A stretch of DNA of 64,000 bases from Abelmoschus esculentus (Eukaryota > Streptophyta > Magnoliopsida > Malvales > Malvaceae). A model generated the notes under the pieces. That model was not told where the DNA came from. It was given only the letters and a program-made list of their open reading frames with translations, and did no database searches. The stretch spans positions 320,001 through 384,000 of the forward strand of contig JAUCBN010000062.1 of assembly GCA_035048815.1 (NCBI GenBank). The letters are read 5' to 3'. Positions 48,641 to 59,943 of the stretch are shown piece by piece. The number at the start of each line of letters is the position of its first letter. The first letter of the stretch is position 1. Position numbers and translations under genes: made by a program.

Positions 48641-48863
48641 TATTTTCATGAGAGGGAGTAAATACGCGTTGCACTCTTTTTCCCTTAACCGAGGTTTTGT
48701 CCCAATGGGTTTTCCCGGTAAGGTTTTTAATGAGGCAACATGTTATGCGTATCAAAGATGTGTGTACTCTTTTTCCTTCACTAAGAATTTTTTTTCCCAC
48801 ATGGTTTTTATCTTAGTAAGGTTTTAACAAGGCACATTATCTTCATAGATATCCAAGGGGGAG

Positions 48864-49102
48864 TGTTATAAATATATTTATTTATGGTGGATATCTATAT
48901 ATTAAGTTACACTTTAATGAGATTTAGTATTAGGGTTTAATACCCATTGAAATTAGGGTTTTCATCTTATGCCTATAAATATAGACTTTTGGCATAGCAT
49001 TGTATACTATCCTTACTTTGAGAATATAATAAAATCTCTCTCCCTTTTGTCTCTCATCTTTATTCTCCTATTTTATTCTTGTTCTTTACTTTACTCACAA
49101 CA
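48864..49102 (+). repeat. right LTR of the Copia element
   Basis: Same length as the left LTR, with about seven mismatches by eye. Preceded by the polypurine tract. Confidence 0.95.
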
Positions 49103-49322
49103 GAAATTATATATTAAAAGGTTAGATTTTGTGAGTAATTTATAATGATTTTCACTCTGAATTAAAAAAGGAACCGTGCCCTATTCCTGAAGTAACAAGG
49201 TATCGAAAACTGCGTCGTTTAGCTGTCTTTTAAGTTTCAACGGGAAGGATTAACTAGTAATTTCGTATAGTTTGATTTCCTTGCAAAAATCAAGTGCCGT
49301 TCCGTTGGCCGTCAACGTTTAG

Positions 49323-49329
49323 TATAAAA
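49323..49329 (+). promoter_or_regulatory. TATA-box candidate of the clathrin light chain gene
   Basis: TATAAAA about 95 bases upstream of ATG 49422, with a 5' UTR of plausible length between. The Copia right LTR ends only about 220 bases upstream of this box. Confidence 0.6.
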
Positions 49330-49421
49330 GTTCAAAAGAAAAATCAAACTAAAAGTTTGAAAAATAGGGAGCAAAGCTCTGTCTCAAAAATTCCTTTTCT
49401 ACTCGTTCTTTACAGAGAAAG

Positions 49422-51866
49422 ATGGCTTCCTTTGATGAGTTCGGAATGGAAGGAGGAGGGATTCATGATGCAGCAGCAGCTGCACCAAATAACCATCCTT
49501 TCGAAGTTGACGACGAGAGCTACTCCAATTACGGCTCTTACTCGAACTTTACCGATAACCAGCAGTTTCCGACGGACGGAGGTGACGTGACGGTGGATCA
49601 TTTGGCTTCTTCTCCAGAGATCTTTGACTTCGGATCCTCTGATCCGTCCCCTGCTTACTCCCAATCTCCTTTCGGAACTACGATTCATGTGGAAAACGGA
49701 AACGGAATGAACGGATTTGGTGGTGGAAACGATGACGTTTTCGCTTCTGATGGACCGATGCTTCCTCCTCCTCCTGAGATGGCGCCTGAGGAAGGATTCC
49801 TTCTCCGCGAGTGGCGGCGGTTAGTAGTTGTAATTTATTAATTTATTTTGTAATTGAATCGCTTGATTTGTTGACCTTTTTGTGTGGATTTGATCTGTTC
49901 TTTTGGTTTAGCTATCCTTCTCAGCTTAGATCTGCTACGCTGTAAGTCGGCTACGAATTGATGTTGCATTGGTTGAGCTACGATTAACTTTAAATCAAAT
50001 TCGTTAATGATCATTTCATGTTTTTAAATTGATTCTTTTAGCTTAGCAATCCTTCGCAGCTTAGATCTGCAACGCTTTTGTATTGGCTGCGAATTACTGT
50101 TGCATTGATTGAATTAAGTTTAATTTCAATTTCAAATTTGTTAATTGTCATTTCATGTTTCTTTGATCTGCCGTGGTTTTAACCATGGCGGTGATCAGCT
50201 TGTTTTTGCAGTTTCGTTTATGTTCCTTATGAAGTTCAAAGTTGCTGATCTCTCTTGTTAATAATTGAAGTTCTTGTTCGATTTATATTTGTCTTGGTTG
50301 ATAGTTCACTTCGTTATAATCTGTAAGAGTTAAATTAGGGAACTTTTTTGAAAAGATTGCTATTTATATGATGCCATTAGCTGGTTATTTTAGCAGATTC
50401 AGATCCACATTGATTTTCCAATAGAAGATGTTTGAATATTTTTCTGAATAAATCATCCGCAGCATATTAATATCATTTAAAGAACATTTGCATTTCTGTA
50501 CTGTCACATTAACCTCAATGATACAAGAATATGTTTCACAGCTCTAAGGTGGTTGTATTTCCATAGTTCCAACCTGATCTCTTGTAGGTTGAAAAAACAT
50601 GTTTCCTTCCTGCTTATGATAGATAGAATAGAAGATGGTAGTTTTATATCTCATGGTGATAATAACGAGGTCTGAGGATGACAGATTCAATAATTTATTG
50701 TAGATTCTAATAACATTCTTGTATCTATGAAAACTTATATGTCTGAAATGCCTTTGCTTTGAACCTCTTATGACTTTGATTCCTGTGACATGCCACATTT
50801 TGAACTCATCATTTGCAGTTAGTTATTGTTTCTAGATCTAATTGTGAAGTTTTCTAAGTGTTTTATATTGTATTCATTGATGGTGGAGGTCTTTCTTAGC
50901 TTGGGCATGAAAGTTTAATGTCATTTTCTGAACTTTTTGCCTTCTTTTGATCTTTGATTGAGTTTTTCATCGGATCTATGAACTAACATGTCCTTTCACC
51001 CTATATCAGAGATAAACTTGATCCCTTCTTTGGCTGTTTTTACTATCTTTGTTGGTTTAGCTGAAACAAGTTTTTCCTACATATACTGTTTTTTTTTTCA
51101 TGTTACCTTCTACTACCAAAAGTTTTAATAGTTGATTTTCATTTCGTTGTTGCAGTCAAAATGCCCTTGTGCTTGAAGAGAAGGAGAAGAAGGAAAAAGA
51201 GTTGCGGAACCAGATTATTGAAGAAGCTGAGGAGTACAAGCGAGCATTCTACGAGAAGCGAGAGAAAACCATCGAGACCAACAAGACTAATAACAGAGAA
51301 AGAGAGAAGGTAACATTTTGAACAAAATTTTGTTTCATGCCCATTGGATATGCCGGCATCTCATCGTTTGATTTTTTTTTCTGGGCTTTGAGCAGCTGTA
51401 CCTGTCTAACCAGGAAAAGTTCCATAAGACTGCGGACAAACAGTACTGGACAGCAATAGCAGAACTCATTCCTCGTGAGGTCCCTAATATTGAGAAAAGA
51501 GGAAAGAAAGACGCAGACAAGAAGCCATCAGTAACCGTCATTCAGGGACCGAAGCCTGGAAAACCAACCGATCTTTCAAGACTGCGGCACATTCTTGTGA
51601 AGCTGAAGCATTCACCCCCACCTCACATGATTCCACCACCACCCGCACCAGCAAAGGATGCTAAAGATGGAAAAGATGCGGAAAACACAAACAATGCTGC
51701 ATCAAACGGAACTCCATCTGCAGAAAAGGAAGCACCCGTTTCATCTGCAAAAGATGCCACCACTGCCGCAAGTACTCCCTCTCCCGAACAAGATGCTCCC
51801 ACTGCTGCTCCCGCTATTGCTGTGGACCAAACTGTCACGGAAGCGGAAGTAACATCAACAACCTAA
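49422..51866 (+). CDS. CLC: clathrin light chain
   Basis: Three exons, 49422-49819, 51156-51309 and 51396-51866, in phase, giving 340 aa. The N-terminus MASFDEFGMEGGG is followed by an acidic, Ser/Gly-rich region with EEGFLLREWRR at the end of exon 1. Exon 2 is a charged helix (QNALVLEEKEKKEKELRNQI, EEAEEYKRAFYEKREKTIET) that binds the clathrin heavy chain. Exon 3 holds FHKTADKQYWTAIAELIPRE and the plant-specific GPKPGKPTDLSRLRHILVKL, then a low-complexity Pro/Ala/Thr/Lys tail. Clathrin light chains regulate the coat in endocytosis and at the trans-Golgi. Arabidopsis CLC1 is the closest type by length and layout. The start is fixed by the conserved N-terminus. Confidence 0.95.
49900..50170. 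repeat. 134-bp duplication in clathrin light chain intron 1
   Basis: CCTTCTCAGCTTAGATCTGC at 49917 and CCTTCGCAGCTTAGATCTGC at 50051 mark two diverged copies, both continuing to TCATTTCATGTTT. Lies near the 5' end of a 1.3-kb first intron. Confidence 0.8.
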
Positions 51867-52703
51867 TTGCTTACGGCACATCTACAATGGTTGTTTTCTT
51901 TCCCCCCATTCTATTTTTGTCTTCCCCAAGGTTTCAGTTTCTTGTTGCAGTTCATATTACCATGTTTTCCATGGAAGAATTTCGTACCATTTAATTAAAC
52001 TCAACCCCTTTTCTTAAGTAGGTTCGTTTTGGACATTTCATGAGATTGATTTCCTTACTGAATTGTCTCTCTGAACTTGTATTTTCCTTGTGCAAAGTCC
52101 CCATATTGTTTATAATTTGCGTTTTACTTGCTTTCATTCATGCAAAAATCGCTTGCTCCTTCTGGATATGGAGAAACCTAACTATTGGAACATTGATATT
52201 GCCATTTCATTAACACAACATCTAGGGACCTAATGCTATGGAGAACTACCTGACGTTTTTGGGAGAATCCTATATGCAGGTGATATTCTTTATTTTTTAA
52301 TATTTTTTATAAAATTTGAAGGGAGAACGTCACTTGCACATAACGTACTTTTATCTGTACTATAGAAATTAATTTAGATTTTCAAATATATATAAGAATA
52401 GCCTATATTCTAAAATAAAAAATTAGATTGGATTATTTAAAAAATTCGCAAAAATGATACATATTAAAGTAAAAGGATTATATTTATAATTTATTGATAG
52501 TATATGGACTTGATACTAGAATTTGATTATTAACAGATGGAGACAAAACGACGACGGTTACGAAAACTCAAAATCAGAATGTATCGGTATCGGTCCCGGG
52601 AACTTTGGTAACAGAAAATTAGAGATGCCGCGAGATTTCGTTTCATTTTTTTCCCATTTTCAGAGTCTCTGAAGTCTAAAAGACTGAGAAAATCCGTTAA
52701 GCT
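51867..52703. other. spacer between clathrin light chain and TRAPPC13
   Basis: 3' UTR of the clathrin gene, then 52241-52375, an inverted relative of the repeat at 32208, then the upstream region of TRAPPC13. No gene is seen. Confidence 0.5.
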
Positions 52704-55700
52704 ATGAGCTCGACGCCGCAAGGAATTCACTCGCTGGCGTTCAGGGTAATGCGGCTGTGCAACCCGTCGTTCCCCGTCGAACCACCTTTCCGTCTTGACC
52801 CTGCCGATCTCTTCGTCGGCGAGGACATGTTCGACGATCCACTCGTCGCCTCTAACCTCTCCCCTTTGTTATCTACCCACGTCTGTAACACCACCGACTC
52901 CTCCGATATGTCCTTCGCCGACAGATACCTCCTCCACCACCCTTCCAATGCTATGGGATTCTCCGATCTCCTCCTTCTCCCCCAATCCTTCGGGTAAAAC
53001 TACGCATTCTTCTATCTGTTCTTATTTTTAGTGAATTACACTAGAAATCCCCAAATTATGATCAACTTTGGAATTGGTCTAAATTTCAAAACCTTTTAAT
53101 TAATTCATCACACTAAAATACTGTTCCAATCAAGTTTTCTTAACGCATTATCTTCAAGCTAACATTTAAGATTTAACACCAAGGTTGGCGGCTGAAAAAT
53201 TTGATTGAAACAATAGAATTTAATTGGAATTTCTTGACGTTTAAGACTGATTGAAATTTGACTAAGATTGTTACACTGTAAAAATTTTGATCAAACCTGG
53301 GATTGAGAGTTATAGATTGTAAAGTTTGGTTTGGTCTCTTGTAAGTAGGGTATTGTGAGATGTATTATTTGAGGGTTTTTTGGATGAATAAAAAACAACA
53401 TTTATCAAAAAAGAAAAAGACATTGAAATTTGAAACCTTTGTGCAATTATTTTTTTATTTGATTTTTTGGTGTTTAATTAATGTAGAGCGATTTACTTGG
53501 GAGAGACATTCTGCAGCTATATTAGCATCAATAACAGCTCAATTTTTGAAGTTAAGGATGTTATTATTAAGGTCTGTCTGTTTCATTTTTTCCTTTTTAC
53601 TGCATCTTTTAGTTATAACAACTGTTTACATATTGCATTGATAATGCGTTTGAAATGGAAGAAATTTTGAATATCAATTGGCCTTTTGTTTGTAATTTGG
53701 TTGGACCCTTTTTCTGCCTCTGTATTGAATTTGAATCAACTTTAGTGTTACTAGCTTTGTAAATTGAAAAGTGCCAGATCATGTGATTGTTTTCAAGCTT
53801 GGTTTAAGTATCTAAGTTCAGTAATATTCTTTTTACTTATCTATGTTAAGATAAGTGTCTGAATGAAGTTTGGTTTGCAAGCTCATACACACTGTTCTTC
53901 TCAAAATAAGTGTTTAATTCGATACAAAAGATCAAGAAATACTCGGTTTATTATAGGCAGAAATTCAAACAGAGAGGGAGAGAATCCTCCTCTTGGATAC
54001 ATCAAAATCACCTGTTGGATCGATACGGGCAGGTGGGCATTATGATTTCATTGTGGAACATGATGTCAAGGAACTTGGCGCATATACGTATGTAGTAGCG
54101 AACTGAATTTACTATCTCCTACGATTTATTTCATTAATTATTTTTTTTCTAACCCGTCCATGATTTTTTTTTTGCATGAAAAAAAAAGGATGGTTTGCAC
54201 TGCATGGTACAATGATGGTGGTGAAAGGAAATACCTTCCACAGTTTTTCAAGTTTGTTGTTGCAAATCCATTATCAGTTAGGACAAAGGTACCATGCCTT
54301 TAGAAAGAAATGAAATAAATCTAATGTATATACTGACCCTGGCTAGCTCCAAAGGCATCTGTTGCTTCTACTTTCTTCTTTGAAACCTTTTCTTGGCTTC
54401 TTATAATTTTCCATTCAAAATTGTAATGTTTCTTGCCTCTGCTATGCAGGTCCGCAATGTCAAGGTAGGTTGAGATTAACTTGGATTCTCTAATGTAAGT
54501 GAATAATGTGAAATAAGAAGGTTTATTCTTAGAGAAGAAACTCTTTCTCTACTATAGTTTTCTATAGATCAGCCTATATTTATACACAGAAAATTCTACT
54601 ATACTAGTAAACATAATAAATTACATTAAGTACAATATATTTACTCCTATAATTACACCAATAATGTAGCCTATAATTCTACAATCTATACTCCCCCTCA
54701 AGCTGGTGAGTATATGTTGTAGAGTCCCTGCTTGGATGTGAGCTCGTCAAAAGTAGTACTTGGAAATGCTTTGGTGAGTGCTTCAGCTTGCTGTTGATGA
54801 GTTGGAACATAGTTGAGCTTGACTGTTCCTTTGGTGATTTTTTTTTTCTGAAATGAAATGGCGGTCTAGTTCAACATGTTTGGTCCTGTCATGGTGAAGT
54901 GGGTTCTTTGCATTGCTGATTGGTGACTGGCTGTCACATTGTAGCTCAAAATGTCCACTATGATTCATTTGTAATTTTGTTAGAAGTCTTTGAATCCAAA
55001 TTTCTTCACAACTCCTAAGTGCCAAAGCTCAAAATTTAGCTTATGCACTGCTCCTTGAGACAACATACTGTTTCTTGATTGTCCAAGTGCCAAAGCTCTA
55101 AATTCACCTTCTGCTTGTCAATTCTCCTGCCCAGCTTGCATCCGTAAATACTTCTACTTTCCTGGTCTCATTTTCGGAAAAAAATCAGCCCATGACCTGG
55201 TTTCATCTTCAAGTATCTTAGAATTCTTGTTACGGCTTCTAAATGCTCCTCTCTCGGATCGGTCATAAACTGATTTACAATGCTCATAGAATAATCAATA
55301 TCCGGTCTGGTAAGTGATAAATAGATCAGTTTTCCTACCAATCTCTGATAGTGTTCCTTGTCCACTGGAATTCCCTTGCCATCCATTCTACATTTTAGAT
55401 TGTACTCCATGGGTGTCTTGGCTGGTTTGCATCCCATCATTCCGGTCTTTGAAAGTAAATCTAAAACATACTTTCTTTGGTTGATCACAATTCCTCTGCT
55501 TGATCTAGCTACTTCATTTCCTAGAAAGTACCTTAGATAGCCAAGATCCTTAGTCTCAAACTAATTTGCCAAGAATTCTTAGATAGCTACTTCATCACCC
55601 GTGATGATTATATCATCAACATAGACTATTATTATAGCCTTTTCATTTTTTCTTTCTGTTTTCTTTCTTTTTGTTTGTTTCTCATCATATCATTAAAATC

Positions 55701-57641
55701 ATGGTCGGTCTACAAATGGGTGTGCATATTTACATTGCAACTTGCAAGTCGGTTTCTGCAACTTGTAAAGCTAACTTCTTCTGATTTTGAGTGTCCCGTT
55801 TGGTTTTATAGTTGTTTATCTATGTCAAGTGCAGCAAATACTAGCACCATTGTCTTTACATTTGTTTACATCTGCATCATTAGCTCTAAAACTTGTGAGT
55901 CAACGTGGAGTTTCATCCTTCTGTAATAGCTGAGTGTTTCCATTTCAGGAAACTACCTATTTAGAAGCTTGCATAGAGAATCATACAAAATCAAACCTTT
56001 ATGCGGACCAAGTTGAGTTTGAACCAGCTCCTCCTTGGAGTTCTACAATACTAAAAGCTGATGGACTCCTCCATCCTAAAGATTGCTCGTCAGCTAGGTC
56101 AGTAGTGGTCGTATCACTTGGAAGCATAATTTTGATTTTTATTCTTAGCAGATTGTCCTTGCAATACTCTCAACATCTAATTTCGTTTCTCTTTTATTCT
56201 TTTAACTAAAACTATTGTAATCTTTTCTTCTTTGTTAATAATCACTTACTGGCAGAGAGATAGTTAAGCCACCCATTCTTGTCAGATCTGGTGGGGGTAT
56301 TCAGAATTACCTTTATCAAATTACATTGTCTTCATCTGGTTCTGAACAAGTGAAGGCAAAGAGAAGTAATATACTTGGTAAACTTCAGATAACATGGCGC
56401 ACAAATTTGGGTGAACCTGGTCGCTTGCAGACACAACAAATTCTTGGCATTGTAAGTTAAGCACTCTTATCATTTCAAAAGACTGGCTTTCATATCCCCT
56501 ATTCAGAAATCTTTACCATTCTAAAGATAATTCTCTATATTATGTTTATTGAGAGTTTGAGATCTGCATAAATTTCAATACCACAAAAAGAAAGAAGATA
56601 ATTATCAAAATCATTCTGATATGCCTTTTCTCCTTTTCAGCCCACGAGCTGCCAAGAGATTGAATTGCAAGTTCTGGACATTCCATCTTTAATCAATTTG
56701 GATAGGCCCTTCTCTGTATGTTTTACATTTTGGAAAACCTTTGTTTTAGAAATTCTTTTCACCCTAATGACAGAACGTAAGGCCTGCATAGGCCTTAGAG
56801 TATCTCCCTTTGTGTCTTAGTCTTCAGATTCATCCTTAATGAATTTTTAATCGACTTTTAATTGACTTAATCTCTGTTTTGTAGGTACATTTGAAGCTTA
56901 CAAACCATACAGAGAAAGAGATGGGCCCATTTGAGGTCTGGTTATCACAAAATAGTGCACATGAAGAGAAGTTTGTTATGATTAATGGACTTCAGACTAC
57001 GGTAATTGATTCAATTTACTTCCAACATTAATTTAGCTTATTTTTCTCCTCAACTATTGTAATATTGTCTTTCATGCATTTTCTGGCAGCATATATACCT
57101 AAATCTTTCCTTTATTGGTAAAGGTAGATGGGATAAATGACATTTCGTCTTTAAATAATTGTTTTATATGTTCCTTTCTTATTGTAACATATTAAAGTTA
57201 TTATTTGCTGCAATACTTATATACAGATTTTGACACTTTTGTACAGGCAGTACCACGGGTGGGGGCATTCGGTTCCACTGATTTCCATCTGGTACGAAGA
57301 AAGTTTACCTGCAAATCATTTACTACCATTCTTGCTGCAACCCAATCTGCAACTTCTTGTACATAAGCCATTCTTCTAATTTCGTTTTGCTACGATTGTG
57401 ATGTACGATTCTACTTTGCATGTGCAGAACCTAATCGCAACCAAGCTCGGAGTCCAGAGAATTAGTGGCATTATGGTGTTTGACACAATAGAGAAAAAGA
57501 CTTTTGACCCTTTGTCAGATGTGGAGGTTTGTATCATATTTGCAGGCTCATACATTTCCTTGTAATCTCAAATTAGTAAAACCAGTTCAGTTCTAATGTA
57601 TCTTTCTATTGGAATTGCAGATCTTCGTTGAGTCGGATTGA
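52704..57641 (+). CDS. TRAPPC13: TRAPP complex subunit 13 (TRAPPC13, DUF974)
   Basis: Twelve exons in phase: 52704-52993, 53487-53571, 53957-54087, 54189-54288, 54450-54464, 55949-56097, 56256-56451, 56641-56715, 56885-57001, 57247-57291, 57428-57526 and 57621-57641, giving 440 aa. Family features: HSLAFRVMRLCNPSF near the start, IYLGETFCSYISINNSSIFE, YDFIVEHDVKELGAYT, YLPQFFKFVVANPLSVRTK, TYLEACIENHTKSNLY, KLQITWRTNLGEPGRLQTQQ and the end IFVESD. TRAPPC13 belongs to the TRAPP tethering complex that acts as a Rab exchange factor in secretory traffic. Exon 5 is a 15-base microexon coding VRNVK. The intron after it holds a Copia fragment, yet all splice sites and phases remain intact, so the gene is probably functional. 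Confidence 0.94.
54450..54464 (+). other. 15-nt microexon of TRAPPC13
   Basis: GTCCGCAATGTCAAG, flanked by GCTATGCAG and GTAGGT. It codes VRNVK, needed to join TK to ETTYLEA in the TRAPPC13 family order. It is easily lost by gene predictors. Confidence 0.8.
54494..54683 (-). repeat. single 3' LTR of the intronic Copia fragment
   Basis: On the plus strand begins TGTAAGTGAATAATG and ends ATAATTCTACA, directly beside the complement of the polypurine tract (CTCCCCCTCAAGCTGG). About 190 bp. No partner LTR was found to the right. Confidence 0.7.
54494..55640 (-). mobile_element. 3' part of a Copia retrotransposon in a TRAPPC13 intron
   Basis: On the strand opposite to the host gene, starting from the right: reverse transcriptase with YVDDIII (55623-55603), KYVLDLLSKTGMMGCKPAKT, YQRLVGKLIYLSLTRPDIDY and EAVTRILRYLK (to about 55168), then RNase H pieces with SCEEIWIQRLLTKLQ and KHVELDRHFISEK, ending in YSPA and stop, the polypurine tract and one LTR (54683-54494). 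Stops and a small duplication near 55020-55110 show decay. The 5' half and 5' LTR are missing. Confidence 0.88.
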
Positions 57642-58184
57642 TTTATCAACGAGTTCTCGTTTGCTAGAGCTTGGTGAAAGGTTGAATAATCTCTCAACTA
57701 AACAAAAAATGCTTTGATGCACGGGATCAGTTAGATTGAGAGCAACAATGAACCAAAAAAGTAAGATAATTCGTTGCTACTCTTGCTTGCCTATGGTCAG
57801 TTGAAAAAGCGCAGTTTTGCCATTTTTTATATTACTTGCGAATATCTTCCGATGAACCAGAGCTGTGCCATTTACTAGATGAGATTAAATTATGGTTTTA
57901 GCCCCTCTAGTATGCCCAAAATTGGATTTTAGTCCATGTACTTTCACTTTCATTTAACACAGGTCTATCTTCTTTTATATAGTTATTAATAACGTTAATT
58001 ATGTTAAAAATATAATACATGGCTTGAATTTGAGATTTGAGCATAGTATAAGAACCAGAACCATCATTTTACTATTAGATGCAGATCATGTACAAGAAGG
58101 AAATAAAGCCAAGAAAAAAAACATTCAGCACTTAGGGAATAAAATGCGGATCATGTTATGATCCCAATCGTGTCAACGAAGAAC
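57642..58184. other. spacer between TRAPPC13 and the DUF3700 relic
   Basis: TRAPPC13 3' UTR, then sequence with GGATTTTAGTCCATGTACTTT-type words common in plant repeats. The two genes face each other here. No gene is seen. Confidence 0.45.
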
Positions 58185-59233
58185 TCAAGCTGTGGAGCCT
58201 CGCAGTGCCCAGTTGGCTTCACTACTGACTCGCGGCATGCTACCGATTCTCGACCCAGCATCAGCCTTGAAATCGGCACCACACATCACCCCTTCGCTGT
58301 TGATTCTCGGCATCGCTCCTCGGATGCTCGAAACTCATCAACCCTTGCTCGCTGTGGAACATACACCCTGCATACTCCAAAAAAGAACGTTAATATAGTT
58401 TATTTTTCTAAACGTAAGGACTAAATCTTAAAATTTAGCAATGTGAAAGTACTGAAATCGTATTTTTACCAAAAAATCGTACCAGCTGGAATGGTGCGAA
58501 TGATTTAGAACAACTTTCTTTGATAAGCTTCAAATTATCCGAAACAACCACCGATCCATCAGCTGCAACACCCGAATGGAGTTTAATCCTCTCGTCAGAA
58601 CCCTAATCCCCAAAATTAAACAACAATTAGCCAATAACAAAATCAAAGAGTTTCAAATTCATTAAACTAAGTTTTGAAAACGATGTTTACCAGTGCAGCA
58701 AAAACACTTCCAGTCTTGCTATCATACACCACGAATCCATAGCTGCCTTCAAGATCCTTTAGCACCTGATCGGCCGGGTACGGACCTCCGGTCCGATACG
58801 CCTGGATGATGAACATCGCTTCGTTGTTGCCTTTCGACAGACCGTACGGCCTTAAAAGGCTGCACAAATTATTCACCCCCCAAGAAAACGCAGTATATTT
58901 CATCCACTCCGCAAAACAACCTACATTTCCCATCAATCCCCAGAAAACTCTTCAAATCAAAAAACATTAAAGCATTTCCTTGTGGTGTAACTGTACATGT
59001 AATGTTGAGCAGCTTACTTACCTTTGATGAATGGAGTAACGATTCTCGGGCTGGGCAACAGCAAAGCAAGCTGAAGATCCGAACCCGATTGAGAAAGCAT
59101 TGGTGGGATTTGACTGAACAAATTCCTTCACTATCTCTTCTGTGAGCTCGGGTTTCTTCGACCAACTTAATGAATCTGGGCTGTGCAGCTCCTTTGGTGG
59201 ATTCATCAACTCTTTGTTGACTATTGTCAACAT
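58185..59233 (-). pseudogene. DUF3700 (aluminium-induced/TSJT1-like) protein, broken copy
   Basis: Four exon-like pieces: 59233-59022, 58920-58691, about 58604-58481 and 58372-58185. Exon 1 is intact (MLTIVNKELMNPPKELHSPD, with SIGFGSSACFAVAQ). Exon 2 begins LFCGVDEIYCVFLGG, then the G-run near 58875 shifts the frame before NNLCSLLRPYGLSKGNNEAM. AYRTGGPYPADQV lacks the LRDR residues that normally sit between YRT and GPYP, so only the YGL half of the family's YGL/LRDR signature is left. Exon 3 reads AADGSVVVSDNLKLIKESC and then shifts at APF. Exon 4 starts CMFHSEQGLMSFEHP and needs another frame change to reach MPRINSEGVMCGADFKAD and the stop. Several independent lesions make this a pseudogene. 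The intact family has a glutamine-amidotransferase-like fold and unclear function. Confidence 0.8.
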
Positions 59234-59559
59234 TTTTTTCAGTCTCTTTTCTTGTTCGCAGGAAAATGATGAACGAAGATTGATTCAAAGCACAGAGAAA
59301 CGGCTCTGGTGTTCGATGAAGATAAATAAAGATTGTTTATTGATAAAGAAATGAATAAAGGGAGATTATTTAGAGAAATAAAGGGAGATCAAGGTGGTTG
59401 AATCATCTTATCATATTATATGTAAAATTTTTAGAGAAATAAATAGGATGATTGGTACTTGAGAATGTTAACAGTGTGGAAACACCAGCACACCATCCAA
59501 AATAACAACTTTTACCAGAATAATAATTATATATGACATTAGAGAAGACAAAAAATAAA
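59234..59559. other. spacer between two pseudogenes
   Basis: Upstream flank of the DUF3700 relic. Open frames on the minus strand at 59403-59559 have no family resemblance. Nothing else was seen. Confidence 0.4.
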
Positions 59560-59935
59560 GGAAACAGGGCATGCCAAAATACAAGCTGAGAGCGTAAAAC
59601 ATCTGGAGGTAACGAGGAGGATTGAGGTTGGGAACCTGCTGCCAGAAACCATACACGCCAGTCACTCGGAGTCAATCTGATTCAGAAAATGCAGAGATAT
59701 AAGAACAAAGACTGCAGTTAACTTGGGAAAGAAGAAACAAACAAATATGAGCTGTGCTTACTTCTCAATAAGATGTAAGCCTCCTTCGGAATCGGAGATA
59801 TCGGTCTTGCATTTCTGGAACAAGTTGACAAGGATTTTGGCAGCTTCATCACCGTGGTCTGCCGTTGCAACTTGCAAATGTTGGCAAGACACAACTCATT
59901 GCCTCAACAACACTCAATCCAAAGGCTTTTGAAGA
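59560..59935 (-). pseudogene. sucrose synthase C-terminal fragment
   Basis: Two pieces of the C-terminal glucosyltransferase part of plant sucrose synthase (SUS1-like). From 59917 down, AFGLSVVEAMSC then LPTFASCNGRP match the nucleotide-sugar binding end of the domain. The next ~20 residues are missing and DHGDEAAKILVNLFQKCKTD follows in another frame. After an intron-like gap, 59670-59560 gives VTGVYGFWQQVPNLN and RYLQMFYAL, the last exon of the family, with several residues lost before RYLQ. Everything upstream, about nine tenths of the protein, is absent. The homology breaks off right at the foldback element at 59944. Active enzyme is excluded. Confidence 0.8.
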
Positions 59936-59943
59936 TTACAAAT

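Larger units (their letters stand above)
43490..49102 (+). mobile_element. full-length Ty1/copia LTR retrotransposon, coding region decayed
   Basis: A 5.6-kb element bounded by two 239-bp LTRs. The flanks AAAAT (43485-43489) and GAAAT (49103-49107) look like a 5-bp target duplication with one mismatch. After the left LTR comes a likely primer-binding segment (CGTTATCAGCACGAGAC). Before the right LTR is a polypurine tract, CCAAGGGGGAG. Protein remnants appear in Copia order: gag-like, GAG-pre-integrase, integrase, reverse transcriptase, RNase H. All are broken by stops and frameshifts, so the element cannot move on its own. By eye the LTRs differ at about 7 of 239 sites, pointing to a moderately recent insertion. 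Confidence 0.93.

Noticed and set aside
53360..53641. 93-residue frame overlapping TRAPPC13 exon 2
   Set aside because: It reads mostly intron in a different frame from the TRAPPC13 exon.
8914..57641. A functional gene cluster for membrane traffic (syntaxin, ArfGAP, clathrin light chain, TRAPPC13)
   Set aside because: The genes are tens of kilobases apart, on both strands, with unrelated genes between them; plant genomes show no operon logic here, so chance co-location is the simpler view.
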